Positions 9,223 to 16,396 of a stretch of 64,000 nucleotides of DNA are shown one piece after another. The number at the start of each line of letters is the position of its first letter. The first letter of the stretch is position 1. This DNA is from Lentzea atacamensis (GTDB lineage: Bacteria; Actinomycetota; Actinomycetes; Mycobacteriales; Pseudonocardiaceae). The notes beneath the pieces are model-generated. The model saw only the letters and a program-made list of their open reading frames with translations, did not search any database and was not told the origin of the DNA. Both the position numbers and the translations under genes were made by a program. The stretch is taken from contig NZ_QLTT01000008.1 in NCBI RefSeq assembly GCF_003269295.1, forward strand, positions 186,001 through 250,000. The letters are read 5' to 3'.

Positions 9223-10178
9223 GCCCCAAAGACGCTTCAGCGAAGGCCGAGAAGGAGCGCCCCTCGTGGGCGCCGCCCATCCTGCGCGGCGTCCGGATGG
9301 AAGCCGCCCTGCGGATGCTGGAGCTCGACGTGCGGCGCCGCCTCGACGGCCTGCTGCAGGGCAACCACCTCGGCCTCGTGCCGGGGCCCGGCACCGAACC
9401 GGGCGAGGCCAGGACCTACCAGCCGGGTGACGACGTGCGCCGGATGGACTGGGCGGTCACCGCGCGCACCACGGTGCCGCACATCCGCGAGACGGTCGCG
9501 GACCGCGAGCTGGAGACCTGGCTCGCGATCGACCTGTCGCCGTCACTCGACTTCGGCACCGCGGTCTGCGAGAAGCGCGACCTGGCCATCGCCGCGACGG
9601 CCGCGGTCGCGCACCTGACGCGCGGCGGCGGCAACCGGATCGGCGCGGCGGTCTCGACGGGCGCCGAGAGCATGCGCATCCCGGCCCGCGGTGGGCTGGC
9701 GCACGCGCGGGGCATGATCCGCAAGATCGCCGAGCTGCCGCGGGCCGAGGAGGGCACACGCGGCGACCTGGCGGCGTTGCTGGAACAGCTGCGCAGGCCA
9801 CCACGGCGGCGCGGCCTGATCGTGGTCATCTCGGACTTCCTCGGTGGCATGGAGTGGCAACGTCCGCTGCGCGCGTTGTCCGCGCGGCACGACATCGTCG
9901 CCATCGAGATCGTGGACCCGCGTGACGTCGACCTGCCAGAGGTCGGCACCGTCGTGCTGTCCGACCCGGAGACGGGCCGCCAGCGCGAGGTGACGGCGTC
10001 GGCGTTGCTGCGCAAGGAGTTCAACGCGGCGGCCGCGGAACACCGCGCAGAGGTCGCCGCGGGTTTGCGCCGGGCGGGGGCCGGGCATCTGGTGCTGCGA
10101 ACCGACTCGGACTGGATCGCGGACACCGTCCGCTTCGTGGTGGCGCGCAAGCGCCGCTGGTCAGGGGGTGTCGCGTGA
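9219..10178 (+). CDS. DUF58 domain protein
   Basis: This 319-residue protein has the DUF58 hallmark EARTYQPGDDVRRMDWAVTA at about residues 63-82. A degenerate VWA-like fold follows, with IDLSPSLDFG in place of the DxSxS metal site. In this family DUF58 proteins are obligate partners of MoxR ATPases. The start GTG at 9219 overlaps the MoxR stop. An N-terminal basic leader rich in Lys and Ser precedes the domain. Confidence 0.92.
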
Positions 10179-11140
10179 GCTTCTCGAACTTCGTCGCCCC
10201 GTGGTGGTTCCTTCTGCTCATCGCGGTCGCACTGCTCGCCGCCGCCTACGTGGTGGTGCAGCGGATGCGGCGCAAGCGGGTGCTGCGGTTCACGAACCTG
10301 GAGCTGCTGGAGAAGGTCGCGCCCAAGCGGGAACGCTGGTCGCGGCACGTGCCGGCGGCGTTCCTGCTGGCCGCGCTGGCGTTGCTGACGGTCGCGCTGG
10401 CCGGTCCGACGTCCGAGCAGAGGGTGCCGCGCAACCGGGCGACCGTGATGATGGTCGTCGACGTGTCGCTGTCGATGAAGGCCACGGACGTGAAGCCGTC
10501 CCGGCTGGAGGCCGCGCAGGTGGCCGCCAAGTCGTTCGCCGAGGGCCTCACCCCCGGCATCAACCTGGGCCTGATCTCGTTCGCCGGCTCGGCCACCGTG
10601 CTGGTGGCGCCGACGACGGACCGCACGGCCGTCACGCAGTCGATCGACGGCCTGAAGCTCGCCCAGTCGACCGCGACCGGTGACGCGATCATGGCGGCGC
10701 TGGCGTCGATCGACTCGTTCGGCAAGGTCGTCGGCGGCGCCGAGGGTCCGCCACCCGCCCGCATCGTGCTGATGACGGACGGCAAGGAGACGGTCGGCAC
10801 CCGCAAGGCCTTCGACGCGGCGGAGGACGCCAAGAAGGCCGGAGTCCCGATCTCCACGATCTCGTTCGGCACCGAGGACGGCGTGGTCGACATCGAGGGC
10901 CGCCAGCAGTCCGTGCCCGTCGACGACGACTCGATGAAGGAGATCGCGAAGCTCTCCGGTGGCGAGTTCTTCAAGGCCGCCTCCGCCGAGGAGCTGCGCC
11001 GCGTCTACGACACGCTCGGCGAGCAGATCGGCTACGAGAAGAAGCAGGCAGACGCGTCGAAGCCGTGGCTGTTGCTCGGCACGATGACGGCGATGTTCGC
11101 GGCGGCGGCAGCTTTGTTGCTCGGTCAACGCCTGCCGTAG
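10175..11140 (+). CDS. VWA domain membrane protein (BatA-like)
   Basis: This 321-residue protein has two N-terminal membrane helices (WWFLLLIAVALLAAAYVV and AFLLAALALLTVALAG). It then has a VWA domain with the metal-ion-dependent adhesion motif VVDVSLSMKATD and a downstream MTDGKETVG, and closes with a C-terminal helix. It is the membrane partner of the MoxR/DUF58 pair and overlaps DUF58 by GTGA. The last 16 bases overlap the convergent dihydrofolate-reductase-like gene. Confidence 0.92.
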   Translation: MSFSNFVAPWWFLLLIAVALLAAAYVVVQRMRRKRVLRFTNLELLEKVAPKRERWSRHVPAAFLLAALALLTVALAGPTSEQRVPRNRATVMMVVDVSLSMKATDVKPSRLEAAQVAAKSFAEGLTPGINLGLISFAGSATVLVAPTTDRTAVTQSIDGLKLAQSTATGDAIMAALASIDSFGKVVGGAEGPPPARIVLMTDGKETVGTRKAFDAAEDAKKAGVPISTISFGTEDGVVDIEGRQQSVPVDDDSMKEIAKLSGGEFFKAASAEELRRVYDTLGEQIGYEKKQADASKPWLLLGTMTAMFAAAAALLLGQRLP

Positions 11141-11658
11141 GTCAGCAGCACGACTCCGTTGTCGAACGCCCTGGTGCCCTTGAGCGCCAGGGCGTTCGGC
11201 TTCTTGAAGAACGGGGTGCCCGCGCCGATCGCGACCGGGTTGACGTAGAGCCTGATCTCGTCGACCAGGTCGTGCTCGAAGAACGTCTCCAGCAGGTTGG
11301 GGCCGCCGACCATGCTGTCACCCGGCAGGTTCCTGATCTCGTCCGCGTCGACCTCGGTGCGGGTCTCGCTGTTCCACTCGGTGAACGTTCGCGTGCGCGA
11401 GTAGATGATCTTGCGCACGTTGCGCCAGATCGGGGCGAACTCGCGCATTTTCGGTGTGAAGTCGGGGTTGTCCTCGGCGTGCGGCCACGCCTCCAGCATC
11501 AGCTCGTGCGTGCGGCGGCCGTCGAGCAGCGCGCTCATCGTCGCCAGGTCGGCGTTGACGTAGTCGTGCATGTCCTCGCTCATGTGGTGCCAGCTGATGT
11601 CGTGGCCGGGTCCTTCGAAGAACCCGTCCAGCGAGATCGACGCCATCGTGATGATCAC
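11125..11658 (-). CDS. Dihydrofolate reductase/RibD C-terminal domain protein
   Basis: This 177-residue protein opens VIITMASISLDGFFEGPG, the usual start of the RibD-C family, and includes the LLDGRRTHELM and VGGPNLLETF motifs for nucleotide binding. Members are NADPH-dependent reductases of unsettled substrate. The GTG at 11658 overlaps the stop of the TAXI lipoprotein gene (GTGA), so it is the last gene of a four-gene operon that includes a two-component system. Confidence 0.87.
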   Translation of the reverse strand: MIITMASISLDGFFEGPGHDISWHHMSEDMHDYVNADLATMSALLDGRRTHELMLEAWPHAEDNPDFTPKMREFAPIWRNVRKIIYSRTRTFTEWNSETRTEVDADEIRNLPGDSMVGGPNLLETFFEHDLVDEIRLYVNPVAIGAGTPFFKKPNALALKGTRAFDNGVVLLTYGRR

Positions 11659-12518
11659 CCGTGCAACCTCCGGTATTCCGCCGCCGCGCCTGGATGCAGT
11701 GGCACTTTGCCCGTGTCGATGAGACTGCGCACGTCGAGGTACTGCGTGCCGAGGGCCTGGTCGGGCACGAGCTGCGCCGCCTTGGCGACCAGCAGCCGCA
11801 CGACGGCGCCCGCGTACTCTGTGCTCAGGTCCGGCCGGCACACCAGCAGGTTCGGGGTGCCGATGGTGGGGATGTCGGCGTTGGAGCCGTACACGCCCAT
11901 CCGCACGTCGACGCGTTCGTAGACCTTGCCGTAGTCCTGCCGGAGCCTGGGCAGGAAGCTGTCGAGCGGCAGGAGCCGGATGCCGCTGGCCTTGTTGAGC
12001 TCCGGGGTGGGCACGCCGCCGGACCACAGGAGCGCCGCGATCTCGCCGGCTTTGAGGGCGTCGATGGCGTTGCGCAACGGGTAGTGCTCTTCTTTCACGC
12101 CCAGCGCGAGCCGTTCGCCCTGCAGGGCGGCGCCGGAGCCGGCCGCGCCCAGGGACACCGGTTTGCCGATCAGGTCGGCGGCGGACCGGTACGGGGACGA
12201 GTCGAGGACCACGAGCTGCAGGTAGTTCTCGTAGACGCGGCCCACGGCGACGAGGCCGGGCTCCAGGTGGGCGCTGTCGCTCAGGGTCAGCGCGAGCTCG
12301 GCCGTGCCCTCGCGGAGGTGTTTGAGGTTGTCCGCGCTGCCGCCGGTCTGGACCGGGATGATGGTCAGCGGACTGGGGGAGAGGCGGGAGATCAGGGCGG
12401 CGAAGTCGTGGTAGAAGCCGCCTGGCTCGCCGCCGGCGATGCGGATCGTGCCGGACGGCTCGCTGGTGCCGCAGGCGGTGAGGGCAAGGGCGCCGAGGAG
12501 GAACGTTCGTCGTTTCAC
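11655..12518 (-). CDS. TAXI-family solute-binding lipoprotein
   Basis: This 287-residue protein has a lipoprotein signal (MKRRTFLLGALALTAC, Cys at residue 16) and the TAXI landmarks RIAGGEPGGFYHDFA and VQTGGSADNLKHLREGTAEL. TAXI proteins normally feed TRAP transporters with carboxylates such as glutamate or 2-oxoglutarate. No TRAP permease gene is present here. Instead the gene is coupled by ATGA to a sensor kinase, so the protein may present a ligand to that kinase. This role is inference. Confidence 0.88.
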   Translation of the reverse strand: MKRRTFLLGALALTACGTSEPSGTIRIAGGEPGGFYHDFAALISRLSPSPLTIIPVQTGGSADNLKHLREGTAELALTLSDSAHLEPGLVAVGRVYENYLQLVVLDSSPYRSAADLIGKPVSLGAAGSGAALQGERLALGVKEEHYPLRNAIDALKAGEIAALLWSGGVPTPELNKASGIRLLPLDSFLPRLRQDYGKVYERVDVRMGVYGSNADIPTIGTPNLLVCRPDLSTEYAGAVVRLLVAKAAQLVPDQALGTQYLDVRSLIDTGKVPLHPGAAAEYRRLHG

Positions 12519-13828
12519 AGCAACGGCTCCTTCGGCAGTTCCACCGTCACGACCAGGCCACCGACGGTATCGTCGCTGCGCAGCGTCAAGGTTCCGTCGT
12601 GCGCCGTCACGATCCTCTCCGCGATGGCCAGCCCGAGTCCCGTACCGCGCTGCGAGTCGTCGCCGCGCCAGAACCGTTCGGTTGCCCGCGCGATGTCCTC
12701 TTCGGACAGTCCGTCACCGTTGTCCCTGACGATCAGCGTTGCCCGGTCGCAGATCACCGTGATCTCCGGTCCGCCGTACTTGATGGCGTTGTCCAGCAAC
12801 ACGTCCAGCACCTGCGCGAGGTCCGACACCGCGCACCGCACCAGTCCGGCCGCCCGGTCCTCGACGGTGATCGTCGCGCCGGCCGAGTGAGCTGCCGCGC
12901 GCCACGCGTCGACGCGGTCGTGTGCGACCACCTGCAGATCGGCCAGCTCCGGTTCCACGCCTCCCGCCGCGCGTTCGGTGGCGGTGCTCTCGGCGGAGGC
13001 CAGAGCCAGGAGGCCGTCCAGCAGCGACTCCAGGCGTTCGACCTCGGTCAGGAGTGACCCGTTGGAAGGCAGCATGTCCACGCGCAGCCGCAGGGCCGCC
13101 ATCGGGTTGCGCAGCTGGTGCGAGGCGTCGGCGATCAGCCGTCGTTGCTGGTCGGCGGCCTCGGCCACGGCGTCGGACATGCGGTTGAACGACTCGGACA
13201 ACGCCCGCAGCTCGGCCGGGCCGGCGGTGTCGGCGACGTGTGTACGGCGCTGGCCCTCGGCGACCGCGCGGACGCCGCGATCGAGTTCCTTCAGCGGCCG
13301 CAGCAGCCAGCGGGCGACCACCAGGGCCAGCAGGACGCACGCGCACGCCGCCAGCAACGCTCCTGCCAGCACGAACGCCCACCGGCGAGCCACGTCCAGG
13401 GCTGCGACGCTGGTCGAGGCGCGCAGCACGACGGCGCCCGCGACCTTCGTGCCGGTGCCGACCGGGCGGGCGAACAGGACGTCGCCGCCGCTCCACGGCA
13501 TGACCGTCGGCACGGGTGCGGCAGGCTGGTTGCGCAGGGCGGCGTCGATCTGCGCGGACACCTCGGCGATCTTCATCCCGGCCTCGACGACGGGTTCGCC
13601 CGCCGCGTTGACGACCACGACCTCCTCGCCGTAGATCTCGTGGTACCGCAAGGCCTCGGACACCACGACGTCGGCGGGCAGGGTGGCGAAGCGGTCGAGG
13701 TCGGCGGTGCGGCTGATCACGAACTGCTGGGTGCGCTCGGAGGCGGTGCTCATCAGCAGCGGGACGGCGAACGCGGTGACGGCCGAGAGCGAGAAGAGCA
13801 GCAGCACCAACAGAAGCCGTTGCCGCAT
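12515..13828 (-). CDS. Membrane sensor histidine kinase
   Basis: This 437-residue kinase has an N-terminal membrane helix (residues ~5-26) and an extracytoplasmic sensing region of ~120 residues. A second helix (VLAGALLAACACVLLALVV, ~153-171), HAMP, and the H-box DASHQLRNPMAAL with His at residue 237 follow. The catalytic domain shows DVLLDNAIKYGG, DNGDGLSEED and the G2 box GTGLGLAIAE. It sits directly after the response regulator gene and is coupled to the TAXI lipoprotein. TctE-like carboxylate sensing is plausible but not shown. Confidence 0.92.
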   Translation of the reverse strand: MRQRLLLVLLLFSLSAVTAFAVPLLMSTASERTQQFVISRTADLDRFATLPADVVVSEALRYHEIYGEEVVVVNAAGEPVVEAGMKIAEVSAQIDAALRNQPAAPVPTVMPWSGGDVLFARPVGTGTKVAGAVVLRASTSVAALDVARRWAFVLAGALLAACACVLLALVVARWLLRPLKELDRGVRAVAEGQRRTHVADTAGPAELRALSESFNRMSDAVAEAADQQRRLIADASHQLRNPMAALRLRVDMLPSNGSLLTEVERLESLLDGLLALASAESTATERAAGGVEPELADLQVVAHDRVDAWRAAAHSAGATITVEDRAAGLVRCAVSDLAQVLDVLLDNAIKYGGPEITVICDRATLIVRDNGDGLSEEDIARATERFWRGDDSQRGTGLGLAIAERIVTAHDGTLTLRSDDTVGGLVVTVELPKEPLL

Positions 13829-14488
13829 CTATTCACCGAGCCGGTAGCCGAAACCGCGGATCGTGTGCAGCAGTCCTGGCCGGTCGAGCTTGGCCCGCAA
13901 CTGCGTGAGGTGGACGTCGAGCGTGCGCGACACCGCCACGAAGGCGTTGCCCCACACCTCGTCCATCAGCTGCTGACGGCTCACCGCGGTGCCCGGCCGG
14001 CGCGCGAGCACCGCCAGGACGTCGAACTCCTTGGTGGTCAACGAGATCTCGCGCCCGCCCACCTGGACCTGGCGGCTCTGCAGGTCGATCTCCACATCGG
14101 ACACCCGCACGACGTCGCCCGGCTCCTGCGACCGTGCCGCACTGCGCCGCGCCACCGCGTCGATGCGCGCCAGCAGTTCCGCCAGCCGCACCGGCTTGAC
14201 CAGGTAGTCGTCCGCACCCAGGCGCAGCCCGCGCACCACGGTCCGCTCGTCGCCGCGCGCGGTCAGCACGAGCACCGGCACCGGGTCGATCTTGCGGAGC
14301 TTGCGCAGCACCTCCAGGCCGTCCTGGTCGGGCAGGCCGAGGTCGAGCAGCACCACGTCCGCGTCGCGGTGGGCGATCAGCGCGTCGGCGCCTCTGCGCA
14401 CGCGGGCAGGCCGGTGGCCGTTCGCCCGCAGCGCTTCCACCAGGGCGTCGGCGACACCGTCGTCGTCTTCGACCAACAGCACCCGCAT
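13829..14488 (-). CDS. OmpR-family response regulator
   Basis: This 219-residue regulator has an acidic pocket (VEDDD at residues 6-10), a phospho-acceptor Asp at 49 in VVLLDLGLPDQDG, and a switch Lys in DDYLVKPVRL. The C-terminal winged helix contains LTTKEFDVLAVLARRPG and ends TIRGFGYRLGE. Its stop is directly followed by the kinase gene. It is divergent from the MFS carrier at 14605, so it probably controls that gene and its own operon. Confidence 0.93.
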   Translation of the reverse strand: MRVLLVEDDDGVADALVEALRANGHRPARVRRGADALIAHRDADVVLLDLGLPDQDGLEVLRKLRKIDPVPVLVLTARGDERTVVRGLRLGADDYLVKPVRLAELLARIDAVARRSAARSQEPGDVVRVSDVEIDLQSRQVQVGGREISLTTKEFDVLAVLARRPGTAVSRQQLMDEVWGNAFVAVSRTLDVHLTQLRAKLDRPGLLHTIRGFGYRLGE

Positions 14489-14550
14489 GGGAGAAGTATC
14501 GCCCCAGATGGTCGTTTCCGGTGTATCTCGACGCGCCTAAGTGAATGTAA

Positions 14551-14560
14551 AGAAGCTTCT
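14551..14560. promoter_or_regulatory. Perfect 10-base palindrome in a divergent promoter region
   Basis: AGAAGCTTCT is a perfect palindrome between the response-regulator and MFS genes, in the most AT-rich part of this 100-base gap. It may be part of a binding site for the response regulator. OmpR-type proteins usually prefer direct repeats, so this is weak. Confidence 0.25.
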
Positions 14561-14604
14561 GCCCAGGTTGTGAGGGGTGTGGCGGCGCCGAGATCGTGTC
14601 GGCC

Positions 14605-15894
14605 ATGACAGTCGTTCAGGAGAAACGCGCCGAACGCCGAGTGGTGGCGAACGTGCTGCGCGGATCAGTCGGGAATTTGATCGAGTGGTACGACTGGTAC
14701 GCGTACACCGCGTTCAGCATCTATTTCGCGGCGGCGTTCTTCCCCAAAGGCGACCAGACCGCGCAGCTGCTCAACACCGCCGCCGTGTTCGCCGTCGGGT
14801 TCCTCATGCGACCGCTGGGCGGGTGGCTGCTCGGCCGTTACGCGGACCGCCACGGCCGCAGGGCGGCTCTGACCCTCTCGGTCACCCTGATGGCGCTCGG
14901 CTCGCTGATCATCGCGCTGACCCCGTCGTACGCCACGATCGGTGTGGCCGCGCCCGTCCTGCTGGTGCTGGCGCGGTTGCTGCAGGGTCTGTCCGTCGGT
15001 GGCGAGTACGCGACGTCGGCGACCTATCTGTCCGAAGTGGCCTCATCGCGCCGCCGCGGGTTCTACTCGAGCTTCCAGTACGTGACGCTGACGGCCGGTC
15101 AGCTGGTGGCGCTGGGCGTGCAGATCGTGCTGCAGCAGTTCCTCTCCAAGCCCGAGATGACGGAGTGGGGCTGGCGGATCGCGTTCGTCATCGGCGCGAC
15201 CGGCGCGATCGTCGTGATGTGGCTGCGGCGCGGGATGGACGAGTCGGAGAACTTCGAGCGGCAGAAGGACAACCCCCAAAAGGGCACCTTCCGGGCGTTG
15301 CTCAAGCACCCCAAGGAATGCCTGCTGGTCGTCGGCCTGACGCTGGGCGGCACGGTCGCGTTCTACACCTACACGACCTACCTGCAGAAGTTCATGGTGA
15401 ACACCAGCAAGATCGACGCCGCGACGGTCAGCTGGATCAACTTCGCCGCGCTGCTGGTCTTCGTGGTGCTGCAGCCGATCGCGGGTGCGCTGTCCGACCG
15501 GATCGGGCGCCGTCCGCTGCTGCTCGGGTTCGGTGTGCTCGGCACGCTGGTGACGGTGCCGCTGTTGTCCACGCTCGCGAAGACGTCCGAGGCGTTCCCG
15601 GCGTTCCTGTTGATGCTGGGCGGCCTGGTGATCGTCACCGGCTACACGTCGATCAACGCGATCGTGAAGGCCGAGCTGTTCCCGACGAACATCCGCGCGC
15701 TGGGGGTCGGTCTGCCGTACGCGCTGACGGTGGCGATCTTCGGCGGGACGGCCGAGTACGTGGCGCTGTGGTTCAAGCAGGCCGGCATGGAGTCGGTGTT
15801 CTTCTACTACGTCGCCGGGTGCGTGCTGATCTCGTTGCTGGTCTACGGGTTCATGCGCGAGACCTCGAAGGACTCGGTCCTGGACAAGGACTAG
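14605..15894 (+). CDS. MFS metabolite:H+ symporter (KgtP/dicarboxylate type)
   Basis: This carrier of about 429 residues has 12 predicted helices and the sugar-porter/MHS motifs GNLIEWYDWYAYTAF, GGWLLGRYADRHGRRAALT and RLLQGLSVGGEYATSATYLS. MHS-family members such as KgtP, ShiA and ProP import 2-oxoglutarate, shikimate or osmolytes with protons. Its place opposite a TAXI-kinase-regulator operon suggests a carboxylate substrate sensed by that system. A GTG at 14596 would add three residues. A strong hairpin follows the gene. Confidence 0.9.
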   Translation: MTVVQEKRAERRVVANVLRGSVGNLIEWYDWYAYTAFSIYFAAAFFPKGDQTAQLLNTAAVFAVGFLMRPLGGWLLGRYADRHGRRAALTLSVTLMALGSLIIALTPSYATIGVAAPVLLVLARLLQGLSVGGEYATSATYLSEVASSRRRGFYSSFQYVTLTAGQLVALGVQIVLQQFLSKPEMTEWGWRIAFVIGATGAIVVMWLRRGMDESENFERQKDNPQKGTFRALLKHPKECLLVVGLTLGGTVAFYTYTTYLQKFMVNTSKIDAATVSWINFAALLVFVVLQPIAGALSDRIGRRPLLLGFGVLGTLVTVPLLSTLAKTSEAFPAFLLMLGGLVIVTGYTSINAIVKAELFPTNIRALGVGLPYALTVAIFGGTAEYVALWFKQAGMESVFFYYVAGCVLISLLVYGFMRETSKDSVLDKD

Positions 15895-15915
15895 CCGCGT
15901 TCGAGCACACACCAC

Positions 15916-15948
15916 GCGGAGGGCGGTCTTGCGGCGACCGCCCTCCGC
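15916..15948. terminator. Bidirectional intrinsic-type hairpin
   Basis: The arms GCGGAGGGCGGTC (15916-15928) and GACCGCCCTCCGC (15936-15948) pair perfectly over 13 bases around a 7-base loop. The hairpin lies between two convergent genes, so it probably stops transcription from both. There is no long T-run, as is usual in actinomycetes. Confidence 0.75.
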
Positions 15949-15962
15949 CTCTCTCCACGAGC

Positions 15963-16368
15963 TCAGCACCGCTCCTCGGTGAAGGCGGCGCCTCCACCGG
16001 AGACCGAGCCGTACGCCATGGTGCAGAACCTGCAGCGTGTTCGCGCCCCGCGACCACACCTCCTGCCGGCCGCGTGCGCCGCTGTTCTCGTCGATCGCAC
16101 CGTCACCCCTGGTGACGGCCACGGACGCGACGAAGTTGCGGTGGCCGGCCTTCCACGAGTCCCAGACGTAGATGTAGCCCCAGTTCTTGTTGCAGCCCTT
16201 GAACTGCTTCACGGAGGCGACGGTCTCGCCGCCGGCCTTGATGTACTTCGTGGACCCGATCTGCGTGACGCTGCCGCAGCGCGGGTTCGACTCGGCCTGC
16301 GCCGCGCCCGTGAAGGTCACGGCGATCGCCGCGGCCGCCAGGACGGCGGCACCAATCCTCTTGTGCAT
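15963..16368 (-). pseudogene. Small secreted Cys-containing protein with a one-base frameshift
   Basis: An ATG at 16368 starts a clear signal peptide (MHKRIGAAVLAAAAIAVTF, then TGAAQA) followed by a mature domain with CGSVTQIGSTKYIKAGGETV and GYIYVWDSW. The frame then runs on antisense through the MFS gene with no natural end. Moving one base near 16026 gives the C-terminus CTMAYGSVSGGGAAFTEERC and a stop at 15963, about 134 residues in total. The 406-base span fits one extra base. This is either a pseudogene or a sequence error; the function of the protein is unknown. Confidence 0.65.
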
Positions 16369-16396
16369 GCCCAAGACGGTGGACGACACCGGTTGG

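Noticed and set aside
11165..11195. A GCCCTGG...CCAGGGC hairpin as terminator
   Set aside because: It lies within the coding sequence of the RibD-like reductase and near no gene end that needs it.
15043..15962. C-terminal continuation of the small secreted protein through the MFS gene
   Set aside because: It is antisense to a good MFS gene and lies beyond a strong terminator; a one-base frame shift gives a natural end at 15963.
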